A DNA stretch of 64,000 nt from Actinomadura madurae. Its GTDB lineage: Bacteria; Actinomycetota; Actinomycetes; Streptosporangiales; Streptosporangiaceae. A model generated the notes under the pieces. The model ran no database searches. It had not been told where the DNA came from and worked only from the letters and a program-made list of their open reading frames with translations. The stretch lies in NCBI RefSeq assembly GCF_900115095.1, contig NZ_FOVH01000029.1:20980-84979 (forward strand), in the 5' to 3' direction. Positions 42,784 to 51,549 of this stretch are shown here, in pieces. The position numbers and the translations under genes were made by a program. Position 1 is the stretch's first letter, and each line of letters begins with the position of its first letter.

Positions 42784-44637
42784 GTGACCGAGAGATCCTT
42801 CGCCGTCAGAGCCCTGCCCGAGGGGCTGCGCGCGTTCCTGGCGACGGAGACCGGCAGCACCAGCGTGCTCCTCGCCGGGACGCTCGCCGGCCTGGTGTGG
42901 GCGAACCTCCCGCTGGGCTACTCCTACGACGAGTTCTGGCACACCGATCTCGCGGTGACCCTCGGGGAGCACGGCTTCTCCCTCACCCTGCGCGAGTGGG
43001 TGAACGACGGGCTGATGACGCTGTTCTTCTTCGTCATCGGCCTGGAGGTCAGCCGCGAGCTCCGGCTCGGGCAGCTGCGCGACCGGCGCCTCATCGCGGT
43101 GCCGGCGGTGGCCGCGCTCGGCGGCGTCATCCTGCCGGCGGTGGTGTACATCGCGCTGAACGCCGGCGGCCCCGGCGCGTCCGGCTGGGGCATCCCGATC
43201 GCCAGCGACACCGCGTTCGTGCTGGGGCTGCTGGCGGTGATCGGCACGCGCTGCCCCGAGCCGCTGCGCGCGTTCCTGCTGACCCTCGCGGTCGTCGACG
43301 ACGTCGCCGCGATCCTGGTGGTCGCGGTCTTCTACACCGAGGACCTGTCGCTGCTCGCGCTGGCGGCCGCGGTGGTGCTCGTCGGGCTGATCGTCGCGCT
43401 GCGGTGGCTGCGGATCTGGCGCGCGCCCGCCTACACCCTGCTCGGCGTCGGCGTGTGGGCCGCGATGCTGGCGAGCGGCGTCCACCCGACCCTGGCCGGC
43501 CTGCTCCTCGGCGTGCTGGTCGCCGTCTACGCGCCGACCGAGTACAAGCTCCTCGCGGCGAGCGAGATCGTCCAGGCCCTGTCGCGCGACCCGAGCCCCG
43601 CCCTCGCCACCGAGGCGCTCCGGACCGTCCGGCGGACCGTGTCGGTCAACGAGCGCCTCCAGCTGCGCATGCACCCGTACACGAGCTACGTCATCGTGCC
43701 GATCTTCGCGCTCGCCAACGCGGGCGTCGTCCTCGACGGCGAGGCGTTGCGCGCCGCGGCCACGTCCCCGGTCACCCTCGGAATCGTCGCCGGCCTCGTG
43801 CTCGGCAAGTTCGCGGGCATCGCGGCCGGGGCCTGGCTCCCGCTCCGGCTCAACTGGGGCGACCTGCCCGGGAACCTGGTGTGGGGCCAGCTGCTCGGCG
43901 GCGCCGCGGTGTCGGGCATCGGCTTCACGGTCTCCCTCTTCGTCACCGAGCTGGCGTTCTCCGGAGAGCCCGCCCTGCAGAGCGACGCCAAGATCGGGAT
44001 CATCGCCGGCTCCCTGCTGGCCGCCGCGTGCGGCTGGCTGATCTTCCGGCTCGCCTGGAATCGGGGCGCCGTCTGCGCCCCGCCCGGCGCAGCCCCGCCC
44101 GAGCCGGACTTCGTGCCCGAGCCGCCGCCGCCCGTCACGTCCCGCGACCACGTCCTCGGCCCCGCCGACGCCCCCGTGACCCTGATCGAGTACGGCGACT
44201 TCGAGTGCCCGTACTGCGGCCGCGCGAAGGACGCGATCAGGGCGACCCGGGAACACTGGGGCGACCGGTTGCGCTTCGTGTTCCGGCACTTCCCGCTGCG
44301 CGAGGTCCATCCCCACGCGGTCTCCACGGCCGTGGTCTCGGAGTCCGCCGCCGACGCGGGCCGCTTCTGGGAGATGCACGACATCCTCTTCGACAACCAG
44401 CTGGCCCTGACCGACGCGGACCTGACCGAGTACGGCGACCGGCTCGGCCTCCAGGTATGGACCGACCTGGACCGCCACCGCGACCGCGTCCAGTCCGACC
44501 GCGACAAGGGCGAGCGCGCCGGCGTCAGCGGCACCCCCACCTTCTTCATCAACGGAACCCTCTACGACGGCCCCTACGACACCGACTCCCTGATAGCCGC
44601 AATAGCCACCGCCCTGAACGAACCCCCTGCCCCCTGA
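42784..44637 (+). CDS. nhaA: Na+/H+ antiporter NhaA fused to a DsbA-like thioredoxin domain
   Basis: A 617-residue fusion. Residues about 1-430 are NhaA with LAVVDDVAAILV (the two Asp residues needed for ion exchange), NDGLMTLFFFVIGLEVSREL and ASDTAFVLG. After a Pro-rich linker (about 435-455) comes a DsbA/thioredoxin-like domain (about 457-610) with YGDFECPYCGRAKDAI (CPYC) and the cis-Pro segment GVSGTPTFFING. The antiporter sits in the membrane; the redox domain follows the last helix. This combination is known in actinobacteria. GTG start at 42784 lacks a clear RBS. Confidence 0.9.
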   Translation: MTERSFAVRALPEGLRAFLATETGSTSVLLAGTLAGLVWANLPLGYSYDEFWHTDLAVTLGEHGFSLTLREWVNDGLMTLFFFVIGLEVSRELRLGQLRDRRLIAVPAVAALGGVILPAVVYIALNAGGPGASGWGIPIASDTAFVLGLLAVIGTRCPEPLRAFLLTLAVVDDVAAILVVAVFYTEDLSLLALAAAVVLVGLIVALRWLRIWRAPAYTLLGVGVWAAMLASGVHPTLAGLLLGVLVAVYAPTEYKLLAASEIVQALSRDPSPALATEALRTVRRTVSVNERLQLRMHPYTSYVIVPIFALANAGVVLDGEALRAAATSPVTLGIVAGLVLGKFAGIAAGAWLPLRLNWGDLPGNLVWGQLLGGAAVSGIGFTVSLFVTELAFSGEPALQSDAKIGIIAGSLLAAACGWLIFRLAWNRGAVCAPPGAAPPEPDFVPEPPPPVTSRDHVLGPADAPVTLIEYGDFECPYCGRAKDAIRATREHWGDRLRFVFRHFPLREVHPHAVSTAVVSESAADAGRFWEMHDILFDNQLALTDADLTEYGDRLGLQVWTDLDRHRDRVQSDRDKGERAGVSGTPTFFINGTLYDGPYDTDSLIAAIATALNEPPAP

Positions 44638-44678
44638 CCGGGGCCGGGAGTGTCGGCGGGGGGTCGTAGGGTCGGGGT

Positions 44679-45017
44679 ATGTCGCGGCGGCGGTTCGATC
44701 AGGCGATGGGGAAGATGCGGGAGCCGGACGTGCGGGTCCGGGAGCACGCGTTCGACTTCCTGCGGGAGCATGCGGACGCGTACGTCGATGAGCTGATCGC
44801 GGAGTTCAGGACGGAGGGTGACCTCGACCTGCGCTGCCGGCTGCTGGAGCTCATCGCCGAGGCGCGGTCCGCGAAGGCGCTGGAGGTGTTCCGCGACGAG
44901 CTGGAGAGCATGGACGAGCCGCTCCAGTTCTGGGCGACCCGTGGCCTGGAGATGCTCGACTCCCGCGAGGCGGAGCGGGTCCTCGACGAAGCACGCGCCG
45001 ACGGCCTGATCTCCTGA
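44679..45017 (+). CDS. Small HEAT-repeat protein
   Basis: A 112-residue all-helical protein with HEAT-like pairs (VRVREHAFDFLREHADAYVD, CRLLELIAEARSAKALEVF, LQFWATRGLEMLDSREAERV). It is a soluble scaffold or immunity-type protein of unknown partner; similar small HEAT proteins accompany many actinobacterial genes. ATG at 44679 after GGGTCGGGGT. It follows nhaA by 41 bases in the same direction. Confidence 0.6.
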   Translation: MSRRRFDQAMGKMREPDVRVREHAFDFLREHADAYVDELIAEFRTEGDLDLRCRLLELIAEARSAKALEVFRDELESMDEPLQFWATRGLEMLDSREAERVLDEARADGLIS

Positions 45018-45033
45018 CCGGCTCGGCGACCGC

Positions 45034-45570
45034 TCAGAAGCACTGGTCGGCCGTGACGATCTCCGCGCGCATGTTCTCCTCCATCATGCGGAGGGCCGCG
45101 TCGCCCAGGTCCGCGTGAATGTGCGCGACCGCGTCCCGGACGACCTTGATCTGGAAGTGCCGGACGTAGGCGTCCAGCGCGCTGTAGAGCACGCACTGCT
45201 CGGTGACCTGACCGGTGAGAACGACCTGGTCGACCTTCTCGCGGGAGAGCACGTACTCCAGCGCGGTGCCGTAGAAGGCGCTGTGCCTGACCTTCGCCAG
45301 GAAGCCGCAGCCGGACGGCGGCACGATGGGTTCGACGAGGTCGGGCCGCCGCCCTTCCAGCGCCCGTTCGATGAGGTCCTGCCGGTCGGCCGAGAAGTCG
45401 CCGTAGTTGTCGTTCACGTAGAGGACGAGGACATCGTCGTTTTTACCGGCGACGTCCAGCAGGTGGCGGAGCGGGCCGATCATGTCCTGGACGTTCTCCG
45501 CCAGCGGCCCCGCGTCCGGGTGCTCGTAGGGATTCAGCATGTCGATGACGATCAGCGCGCTTCGGGTCAC
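45034..45570 (-). CDS. Isochorismatase-family cysteine hydrolase
   Basis: About 178 residues with the catalytic Asp (SALIVIDMLNPYEH), Lys (FLAKVRHSAFYGT) and Cys (TGQVTEQCVLYSALDAYVRH) of the isochorismatase/nicotinamidase fold. It hydrolyses an amide or vinyl ether bond; nicotinamidase-type or ureidoacrylate-type activity cannot be told apart here. I prefer GTG at 45570 (AGGG upstream); TTG at 45576 is the alternative. Confidence 0.82.
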   Translation of the reverse strand: MTRSALIVIDMLNPYEHPDAGPLAENVQDMIGPLRHLLDVAGKNDDVLVLYVNDNYGDFSADRQDLIERALEGRRPDLVEPIVPPSGCGFLAKVRHSAFYGTALEYVLSREKVDQVVLTGQVTEQCVLYSALDAYVRHFQIKVVRDAVAHIHADLGDAALRMMEENMRAEIVTADQCF

Positions 45571-45724
45571 AGCCAAGCCCTGCCCGCCCGAGACCGCGAC
45601 GATGCCACATCGACCGCCCGAATCTGCTCTAAGTGTGACCTTGGATCAACGCCAGTAAATCCAGGGATTGACGAGGGCCTCTGATGATCTCAAGCTGTCC
45701 ACGGGACGGTGAAGGGAGCGAGGG

Positions 45725-46258
45725 ATGACGGCAGAAACGGCGGCGGCGACGGAACTGCTGGTCGCCAAGGGAGCCCGTGCGGTCAAGCATCCGGGCGGGA
45801 CGCTGCTGGAGCACCTCCTGCGCGTCCATGCCCTCCTGGACGGTTGGGGTGCGCGGCCTGCGCTGGGCCTTGCCGGTCTGTGCCACGCCTTCTACGGAAC
45901 CGATGGATTCGCCACCTCCCTCGGTGACACCGGCCGGCGCGGGGAATTGCGCGAGGTCATCGGGGCGGAGGCCGAGGGGCTCGTGTACCTCTACGGCAGT
46001 TGTGAACGGGCCGGTACTTATCCGACCCTGAACCGGTTGGACGGTGCCTTCGCCGATCGCTTCGCCGGGACCGCACGTTCCATCTCGCCCGTGCAGCGCC
46101 GGGACTTCGCCGAACTGACCGTCGCCAACGAACTCGACGTCTTGGGTGCCGTCCGCGACGCCGATCGGGCAGAGGTCACCGCTCTACTGGATCTGTTCTC
46201 CTCTTGGAGGGCCCTGCTGACCGACCACGCCAACCAGGCCGTTGAGGACGCGTATTGA
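45725..46258 (+). CDS. DUF6817-like (HD-related) protein
   Basis: A 177-residue soluble protein. The segment KHPGGTLLEHLLRVHALLDG, then LGLAGLCHAFYGTDGF has His residues spaced like those of small HD-type or DUF6817 metal-binding proteins. Function is unknown. ATG at 45725 with GAAGGGAG and GAGGG just upstream. Confidence 0.6.
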   Translation: MTAETAAATELLVAKGARAVKHPGGTLLEHLLRVHALLDGWGARPALGLAGLCHAFYGTDGFATSLGDTGRRGELREVIGAEAEGLVYLYGSCERAGTYPTLNRLDGAFADRFAGTARSISPVQRRDFAELTVANELDVLGAVRDADRAEVTALLDLFSSWRALLTDHANQAVEDAY

Positions 46259-46409
46259 AGCTTCCGTGGGGCGCCTTTCGCCGCCTTTCATCCGGGCCTG
46301 CCGGTCCCGCGGAGCGAGCTCCTCCTTCTCGATCGCCGCGTCCTGTGGTACTCAGGCCGTACGGACGGAGCGGGCCGCGTCTTCCGCTCGGGGCGGTGAT
46401 GCAGAGGCG

Positions 46410-47462
46410 ATGGGTGCGAGCGCCGACATGCTGGCGGAAGCGTTAACGGCCGGGAACCGGAGCCGGACGGCGGCGGAGGGCCTGCCCCGCAGGCTGGTCG
46501 TGGTGCTGTTCGACGGCGCGCTGCTGGGGAGCATGTCCTTCGCGTCCGGCGTGTTCGAGCTCGCCGCGCACTACGGCGTCCTGCCCGGCGCGGACCTTCG
46601 GATCGTCGCGGGTGAGCCGGACGCCGCGCTCGTCGGGGGCGGGCTGTCGTGCCCCGTCCCCCACGACCTGGACGCGATCCGCGCGGCGGACCTGATCGTC
46701 GTCCCGAACCTGCCGCAGCCGAGGGCGGAACGCCCGCCCGAGCCGGTCCTGGAGGCATTGCGCGCGGCCCACGCGCGGGGCGCACGCGTGGCGGGACTGT
46801 GCAGCGGGGCCTTCGTCCTGGCCGCCGCCGGACTGCTGGACGGCCGCCGCGCGACCACGCACTGGTTGCTGGCGGCGCGGCTGGCCGAACTCCACCCGGC
46901 GGTCGAGGTGGACCCGGCCGTCCTGTACGTCGACGGCGGGGACGTGCTGACCGCGGGCGGAGGCGCCGCGGGGGTCGACCTCGGGCTGCACCTCATCCGG
47001 TCCATGCTGGGCGCCGCGGACGCCAACCGGCTGGCCAGGGCGCTGGTGGTGCCGCCGCACCGGCACGGCGGCCAGGCCCAGTTCGTCCGGTCGCCGGTCC
47101 CCGAACTCGACGCCGGGGACGACCCGGTGGCCGAGACGATCGTCTGGGCGCTCGGCCGCCTGGACTCGGCACTGCCCGTGTCCGCCCTGGCCCGGCGGGC
47201 GCACATGAGCAGGCGCAACTACGACCGCCGGTTCCGGGAGATCACCGGCTGCGCGCCGGCGCAGTGGCTGGCCCACCAGCGCGTCATCCGCGCGCAGCAG
47301 CTGCTGGAGACGAGCGACCTGCCGGTCGACCAGGTCGCCCGGCGCTGCGGCTTCCCCTCGGCCGCCGCGCTGCGCACGCACTTCCGGCGGTCGGCCGGGG
47401 TCACCCCCACCGAGTACCGCGAGACGTTCTCGCATCGAGGGCAGGACCCCGGGTTGTCCTGA
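46410..47462 (+). CDS. GlxA-type AraC-family transcription regulator
   Basis: About 350 residues: an N-terminal DJ-1/PfpI-like domain (VVVLFDGALLGSMSFASGVF, RVAGLCSGAFVLAAAGLLDG with the nucleophile-elbow Cys) and a C-terminal AraC HTH (SALARRAHMSRRNYDRRFRE, VDQVARRCGFPSAAALRTHF). Such GlxA regulators act as activators of catabolic or defence genes. The frame is open back to 46242, but GAGGCG lies just before the ATG at 46410; ATG at 46428 is also possible. The start is therefore uncertain. Confidence 0.85.
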   Translation: MGASADMLAEALTAGNRSRTAAEGLPRRLVVVLFDGALLGSMSFASGVFELAAHYGVLPGADLRIVAGEPDAALVGGGLSCPVPHDLDAIRAADLIVVPNLPQPRAERPPEPVLEALRAAHARGARVAGLCSGAFVLAAAGLLDGRRATTHWLLAARLAELHPAVEVDPAVLYVDGGDVLTAGGGAAGVDLGLHLIRSMLGAADANRLARALVVPPHRHGGQAQFVRSPVPELDAGDDPVAETIVWALGRLDSALPVSALARRAHMSRRNYDRRFREITGCAPAQWLAHQRVIRAQQLLETSDLPVDQVARRCGFPSAAALRTHFRRSAGVTPTEYRETFSHRGQDPGLS

Positions 47463-47611
47463 AACCGTCGCCCGTTGGCCGAATCCGGGCTGATGCCGGG
47501 CCGTGCGGCCGGTGAGAATCGGGATGCCGGACCGCCGTCCATCCGGGACGACCGCCGGAACGCCCCGCGAGCCAGAGGGAACCCCGCCAGAACAGGAAGG
47601 CAGACCCGCTC

Positions 47612-48835
47612 ATGCGCTCCCGTGGTCTGACGCTCGGCGCCGCCGCGATCCTCGCGGCCACCGGCCTCACCGTCCCCGCGTCCGCCGCCGCCCCTCCGCG
47701 CGCCGGAACGGCCGCCATCACAGCCACCGCCACGTTCAACACCCCGGGCGGAACCGAGATCGTCGATCACCTCACCGACCTGGTCCAGAACGCCGACCGG
47801 GGTTCGACGATCATGTTCACCGCGTACCGGTTCGAGGAGGGGGGCATCGCCGACTCGCTGATCGACGCCGCGCGGTCGCGGGGGGTGAAGGTCAGGCTCC
47901 TGGTGGACGGCGGCGCGCCCGGCACCGAGAACCAGCAGTTCGCACGCGTCAAGCAGGCACTCGACGGCGACGGCGACGACGAGACGTGGGCGCGCTACTG
48001 CCGGGACGCCGCCGGTGCGCCCGACCACCACTCCTGCCAGGGCACGGGCTCGATGCACAACAAGTTCGTGCTGTTCTCCAAGACCAAGGGGACCTCGAAC
48101 GTGGTCTCGACCGGCTCGGCGAACCTGAACGGCACGTCCGGCCGCGCCGCCTGGAACAGCTGGTACACCCGCACGGGTGACGCGGCCCTCTTCCAGCGCT
48201 ACGCCGGCTATTTCGCGGACATGGCGCGGATGCGGACGGACCTCGACTACTACAACACGAACCCGCCGGCGACCATCGGCGACATCAAGAGCTACTTCTA
48301 CCCGCGCGAGCGCGTGGACGGCGACCTGTCCGCGAACGACACCGTCGTCCACACCCTGGAGGCGACCGGCTGCCCCGGGACGATCCGCATCGCCAACTGG
48401 TCCCTGACCAGGAGCGAGGTGGGCAAGGAGCTCGTCCGGAAGGCGAAGCAGGGCTGCACGGTCAGCATCGTCGCCCGCAAGATCCACGAGGCGGCCTGCA
48501 CGCCGCTGGCCACCGCCGTCGAGGACGGTCTCCCGGTGCGGATGTGGTCGTACGAGCAGGGCGACGGCGAGGCCCCGAACTATGTGCACGCCAAGGACCT
48601 CCTGATCGAGGCGCCCTACCCGAACACCACGCGGGCCAAGGTCGTGTTCACCGGGACCGCCAACCTCAACCGGCCGTCCCTGGAGGCGAACGACGAGAAC
48701 GTCATCAGGATCATGAACGACGACGCGACCTACACCGCGTTCGTGCGCAATCACGACCGGATCCTGGACCACGTCCAGAGCTCGGGGCAGGGCTTCGCCG
48801 TCAAGGGCGTCGCCGACTGCGACCGGGCCTGGTGA
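47612..48835 (+). CDS. Secreted phospholipase D-like (HKD) protein
   Basis: A 407-residue exported protein: signal peptide about 1-26 (LGAAAILAATGLTVPASAAA), then two PLDc-like halves with HNKFVLFSK near residue 150 and HAKDLLIEAP near 326, each followed by a TGSANLN or TGTANLN segment. The Asp of the full HKD is replaced or shifted in the first copy. It may hydrolyse phosphodiester bonds outside the cell; lipid versus nucleic acid substrate is open. Confidence 0.8.
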   Translation: MRSRGLTLGAAAILAATGLTVPASAAAPPRAGTAAITATATFNTPGGTEIVDHLTDLVQNADRGSTIMFTAYRFEEGGIADSLIDAARSRGVKVRLLVDGGAPGTENQQFARVKQALDGDGDDETWARYCRDAAGAPDHHSCQGTGSMHNKFVLFSKTKGTSNVVSTGSANLNGTSGRAAWNSWYTRTGDAALFQRYAGYFADMARMRTDLDYYNTNPPATIGDIKSYFYPRERVDGDLSANDTVVHTLEATGCPGTIRIANWSLTRSEVGKELVRKAKQGCTVSIVARKIHEAACTPLATAVEDGLPVRMWSYEQGDGEAPNYVHAKDLLIEAPYPNTTRAKVVFTGTANLNRPSLEANDENVIRIMNDDATYTAFVRNHDRILDHVQSSGQGFAVKGVADCDRAW

Positions 48836-48846
48836 TCGGGGGCCGT

Positions 48847-48885
48847 GCCCGCTGACGCCGCCGACCCACGGCGGCGTCAGCGGGC
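48847..48885. terminator. Bidirectional terminator hairpin
   Basis: A perfect 16-bp stem (48847-48862 with 48870-48885) and a 7-base loop between two convergent genes, the PLD-like gene and the YkvA-like gene, overlapping the last codons of the latter. Confidence 0.8.
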
Positions 48886-49263
48886 GCGCCGCGCCGCCCG
48901 CGACCTGCGGGTGTACTCCTGGCCGAGCGCGACCAGCAGCCAGGTGAACGCGGTGGCGTCGTCGACGACGCCGACCGGCAGGAAGACGTCGGGGATCAGG
49001 TCGACCGGCGAGACGATGTAGACGACCGCGACGACCATGGCGACGATCTTGCCGGTGGACGTCCGGTAGTAGGCCTGTGCCGCGCCGCCCGGGCCGGCGC
49101 GGCGGCGCCCGCGCAGCCGCAGGATGCCGGCGACCAGCAGCACCGCGCCCGCGGCCATCGCGATCGCGCCGGCCACCGTGAGGTCGACGCCGGCGAGGTC
49201 GCCGCTCGCGGTGAGCGCGGGGACGGCCCCCGCCACGACGAGGACGAGTCCGAGCCACACCAT
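48877..49263 (-). CDS. YkvA/DUF1232-like membrane protein
   Basis: A 128-residue protein: two N-terminal hydrophobic helices (MVWLGLVLVVAGAVPALTAS and AGAIAMAAGAVLLVAGILRL), then a DUF1232 core with YIVSPVDLIPDVFLPVGVVDD. The family is membrane-associated and of unknown function. Start ATG at 49263 with GGAGGTGCGCG before it; the longer frame has no RBS. Confidence 0.75.
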   Translation of the reverse strand: MVWLGLVLVVAGAVPALTASGDLAGVDLTVAGAIAMAAGAVLLVAGILRLRGRRRAGPGGAAQAYYRTSTGKIVAMVVAVVYIVSPVDLIPDVFLPVGVVDDATAFTWLLVALGQEYTRRSRAARRAR

Positions 49264-49390
49264 CGCGCACCTCCGGGGGGAGTCCTCTCGGGTATTGCCG
49301 CTCCGCGCCGTTCCACTCGCGCGCCGCCCGTCCGTCCTCACCGGCGCGACGGCGCCCTTGGCCGCGCGGGCGATCGGGTGTATTGCTGGT

Positions 49391-49404
49391 TGAACGATCG
49401 TTCA
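49391..49404. promoter_or_regulatory. TetR-type operator, perfect 14-base palindrome
   Basis: TGAACGATCGTTCA is perfectly palindromic and ends one base before the RBS of the acyl-CoA dehydrogenase gene. TetR-family regulators of fatty acid or steroid catabolism use sites of this AACG-n-CGTT form. No regulator gene lies beside it. Confidence 0.7.
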
Positions 49405-49413
49405 GGAGGATTT

Positions 49414-50673
49414 GTGGATTTTGCTCTGCCCGACGACCTGATCCGGCTCCTGGCCGACCTCGACGCCTTCATCGAGCGCGAGATCCTCCCGCTCCAGGCG
49501 CGGGACGACAACGAGCGCTTCTTCGACCACCGCCGCGAGTACGCGCGCACCGACTTCGAGAACGGCGGCGTCCCGCGTCCCGAGTGGGAGGAGCTGCTCG
49601 GCGAGATGTTCCGCCGCGCGGACGCCGCGGGCTGGCTGCGCTACGGGCTGCCCGAGGAGGTCGGCGGCTCCGGTGGGACGAACCTGGATATGGCGGTGAT
49701 ACGCGAGCATCTCGCCCACCGGGGGCTCGGGCTCCACAACGATCTCCAGAACGAGTCGTCGGTCGTGGGGAACTTCCCGTTCGTCCACATGCTGCTGGAG
49801 TACGGGACGCCGGAGCAGAAGGAGGAGTTCCTGGAGCCGATGCTGGCCCGGGAGAAGCGGATCGGGTTCGGCCTCACCGAGCCCGACCACGGCAGCGACG
49901 CGACCTGGATGGAGACCACGGCCGTCCGGGACGGCGGCGACTGGGTCCTCAACGGGGCCAAGCGCTTCAACTCCGGCATGCACTCGGCGACCCACGACGT
50001 GGTGTTCGCCCGGACGTCCGGCGAGCCCGGGGACGCGCGGGGCATCACGGCCTTCTTCGTGCCCGCCGACGCCGCGGGGTTCTCCATCGACTTCCATTGG
50101 TGGACGCTGAACATGCCCACCGACCACGCCGAGGTCACCATCCGGGACGTGCGCGTGCCCGGCTCGGCGGTCTTCGGCGCCGAGGGCGGAGGGCTCGCCG
50201 TCGCACAGACGTTCGTGCACGAGAACCGCATCCGGCAGGCCGCGTCCGGTGTCGGCGCCGGGCAGTACTGCATCGACCGCAGCGTCGAGTACGCGCGCAA
50301 GCGGCTGACGTTCGGGCGGCCGCTGGCCACCCGGCAGGCGATCCAGTGGCCCCTGGTCGAGCTGCGGACCGAGGCGGAGATGCTGCGCGGCCTCGTCCGC
50401 AAGACGGCCTGGGAACTGGACCGGGTCCCGCACCTGGAGATCAGCGACCGGGTGTCGATGTGCAACTACCGGGCGAACCGGTTCGTGTGCGAGGCGGCCG
50501 ACCGGGCGATGCAGGTGCACGGCGGCCTCGGCTACACCCGCCACACCCCGTTCGAGCACATCTACCGGCACCACCGCCGCTACCGGATCACCGAGGGGGC
50601 CGAGGAGATCCAGATGCGGAAGGTGGCCGGCTACCTGTTCGGGTTCGCCGGCCCCGGCAAGGTGAAGAACTGA
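49414..50673 (+). CDS. Acyl-CoA dehydrogenase
   Basis: A 419-residue FAD-dependent acyl-CoA dehydrogenase: EPDHGSDATWMETTAV (substrate/FAD loop), HGGLGYTRHTPFEHIYRHHR and RITEGAEEIQM with the usual catalytic Glu. It takes part in beta-oxidation-type degradation of an acyl-CoA not identifiable here. GTG start at 49414 behind a perfect AGGAGG. A single gene with its own operator, unlike redW, which has a different catalytic Glu position. Confidence 0.88.
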   Translation: MDFALPDDLIRLLADLDAFIEREILPLQARDDNERFFDHRREYARTDFENGGVPRPEWEELLGEMFRRADAAGWLRYGLPEEVGGSGGTNLDMAVIREHLAHRGLGLHNDLQNESSVVGNFPFVHMLLEYGTPEQKEEFLEPMLAREKRIGFGLTEPDHGSDATWMETTAVRDGGDWVLNGAKRFNSGMHSATHDVVFARTSGEPGDARGITAFFVPADAAGFSIDFHWWTLNMPTDHAEVTIRDVRVPGSAVFGAEGGGLAVAQTFVHENRIRQAASGVGAGQYCIDRSVEYARKRLTFGRPLATRQAIQWPLVELRTEAEMLRGLVRKTAWELDRVPHLEISDRVSMCNYRANRFVCEAADRAMQVHGGLGYTRHTPFEHIYRHHRRYRITEGAEEIQMRKVAGYLFGFAGPGKVKN

Positions 50674-50704
50674 CGCGTGGCGCCCACTGTCGGGGCGGCC
50701 CGGG

Positions 50705-51418
50705 TCAGGCGGCGTGGCCCTGGAGGATGGCGGTGAAGCGCTCGTCGGCGCGGTCGAGCTGGCCGGTGATGTGCCGCTTGATCCGGTCGCGCAGCGGGGT
50801 GTCCGGGCGGTTGATCAGCTCCTTGAGCTCGGGGACGAGCGGCCGGTACTTGCGCGCGAGCTTGCGGACCTTGGGGCCGGTGGTGTGGATCAGGCCGACG
50901 CCGTTGTCGGTGAAGTCCGACGCCTTGATGATCCGCGCCGCGGGATGGCGGTCCAGGCTCGCGGTGACGTGGGCGCGGTACTGGGCGTGGACGTCGCCGT
51001 CGCGGTCGTAGGCCGGGTTGGTCACGGCGCGGACGAGGCCGGCGACGCGCGGGCCGAACCGCCCGGCGAGGACGTCCAGCGCCGCCCCGGCGGGATCGTC
51101 GTGCCCCTCGCCGGCCAGGTCGGCCGGGTGGTCCTCGACGGAGTCGTGCAGCAGGCAGGCGACGAGCAGGTCCACGTCGTCCACCTCGTAGTGGCACATC
51201 ACGCGCAGCGTCACCCGGAGCAGGTGGTTCACCACCGGCTCGCGCGATCGGCGGTCCTGCCGGTGCAGGTCGCCGGCCAGGGCCAGCGCCGTGCTCAGCC
51301 GCCGCCAGTCCGGCTCCCGGAAGCGGAGGATCTCGCGGGCGAACCGGTCGCGGAGCCCCGCCTCGCCGTACACCTCGGTGATCGTGTGGAGCGGGAGTGT
51401 CTGCAGGTAACTGGGCAC
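50705..51418 (-). CDS. RelA/SpoT-type HD hydrolase, hydrolase domain only
   Basis: A 237-residue protein whose first 160 residues follow the ppGpp hydrolase domain of RelA/SpoT: DLHRQDRRSREPVVNHLLRV, LLVACLLHDSVEDH (metal-binding HD and ED) and later HVTASLDRHPAARIIKASDF with DNGVG. There is no synthetase domain, so it resembles small alarmone hydrolases; ppGpp as substrate is inference. GTG start at 51418 behind AAGGGAG. Confidence 0.75.
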   Translation of the reverse strand: MPSYLQTLPLHTITEVYGEAGLRDRFAREILRFREPDWRRLSTALALAGDLHRQDRRSREPVVNHLLRVTLRVMCHYEVDDVDLLVACLLHDSVEDHPADLAGEGHDDPAGAALDVLAGRFGPRVAGLVRAVTNPAYDRDGDVHAQYRAHVTASLDRHPAARIIKASDFTDNGVGLIHTTGPKVRKLARKYRPLVPELKELINRPDTPLRDRIKRHITGQLDRADERFTAILQGHAA

Positions 51419-51549
51419 CGTGCTCCCTTCTCGCGGGAAGGTGCCCCTGTCCGGGAGCGTGCGTGCCGTTCCCGCGTGCACCTCGGACGCGCCCGCCGGC
51501 GGTCCGGTTCCGCCGATGAGTTTCCGGGTCGGCGCAGGTCAGTACGGCC

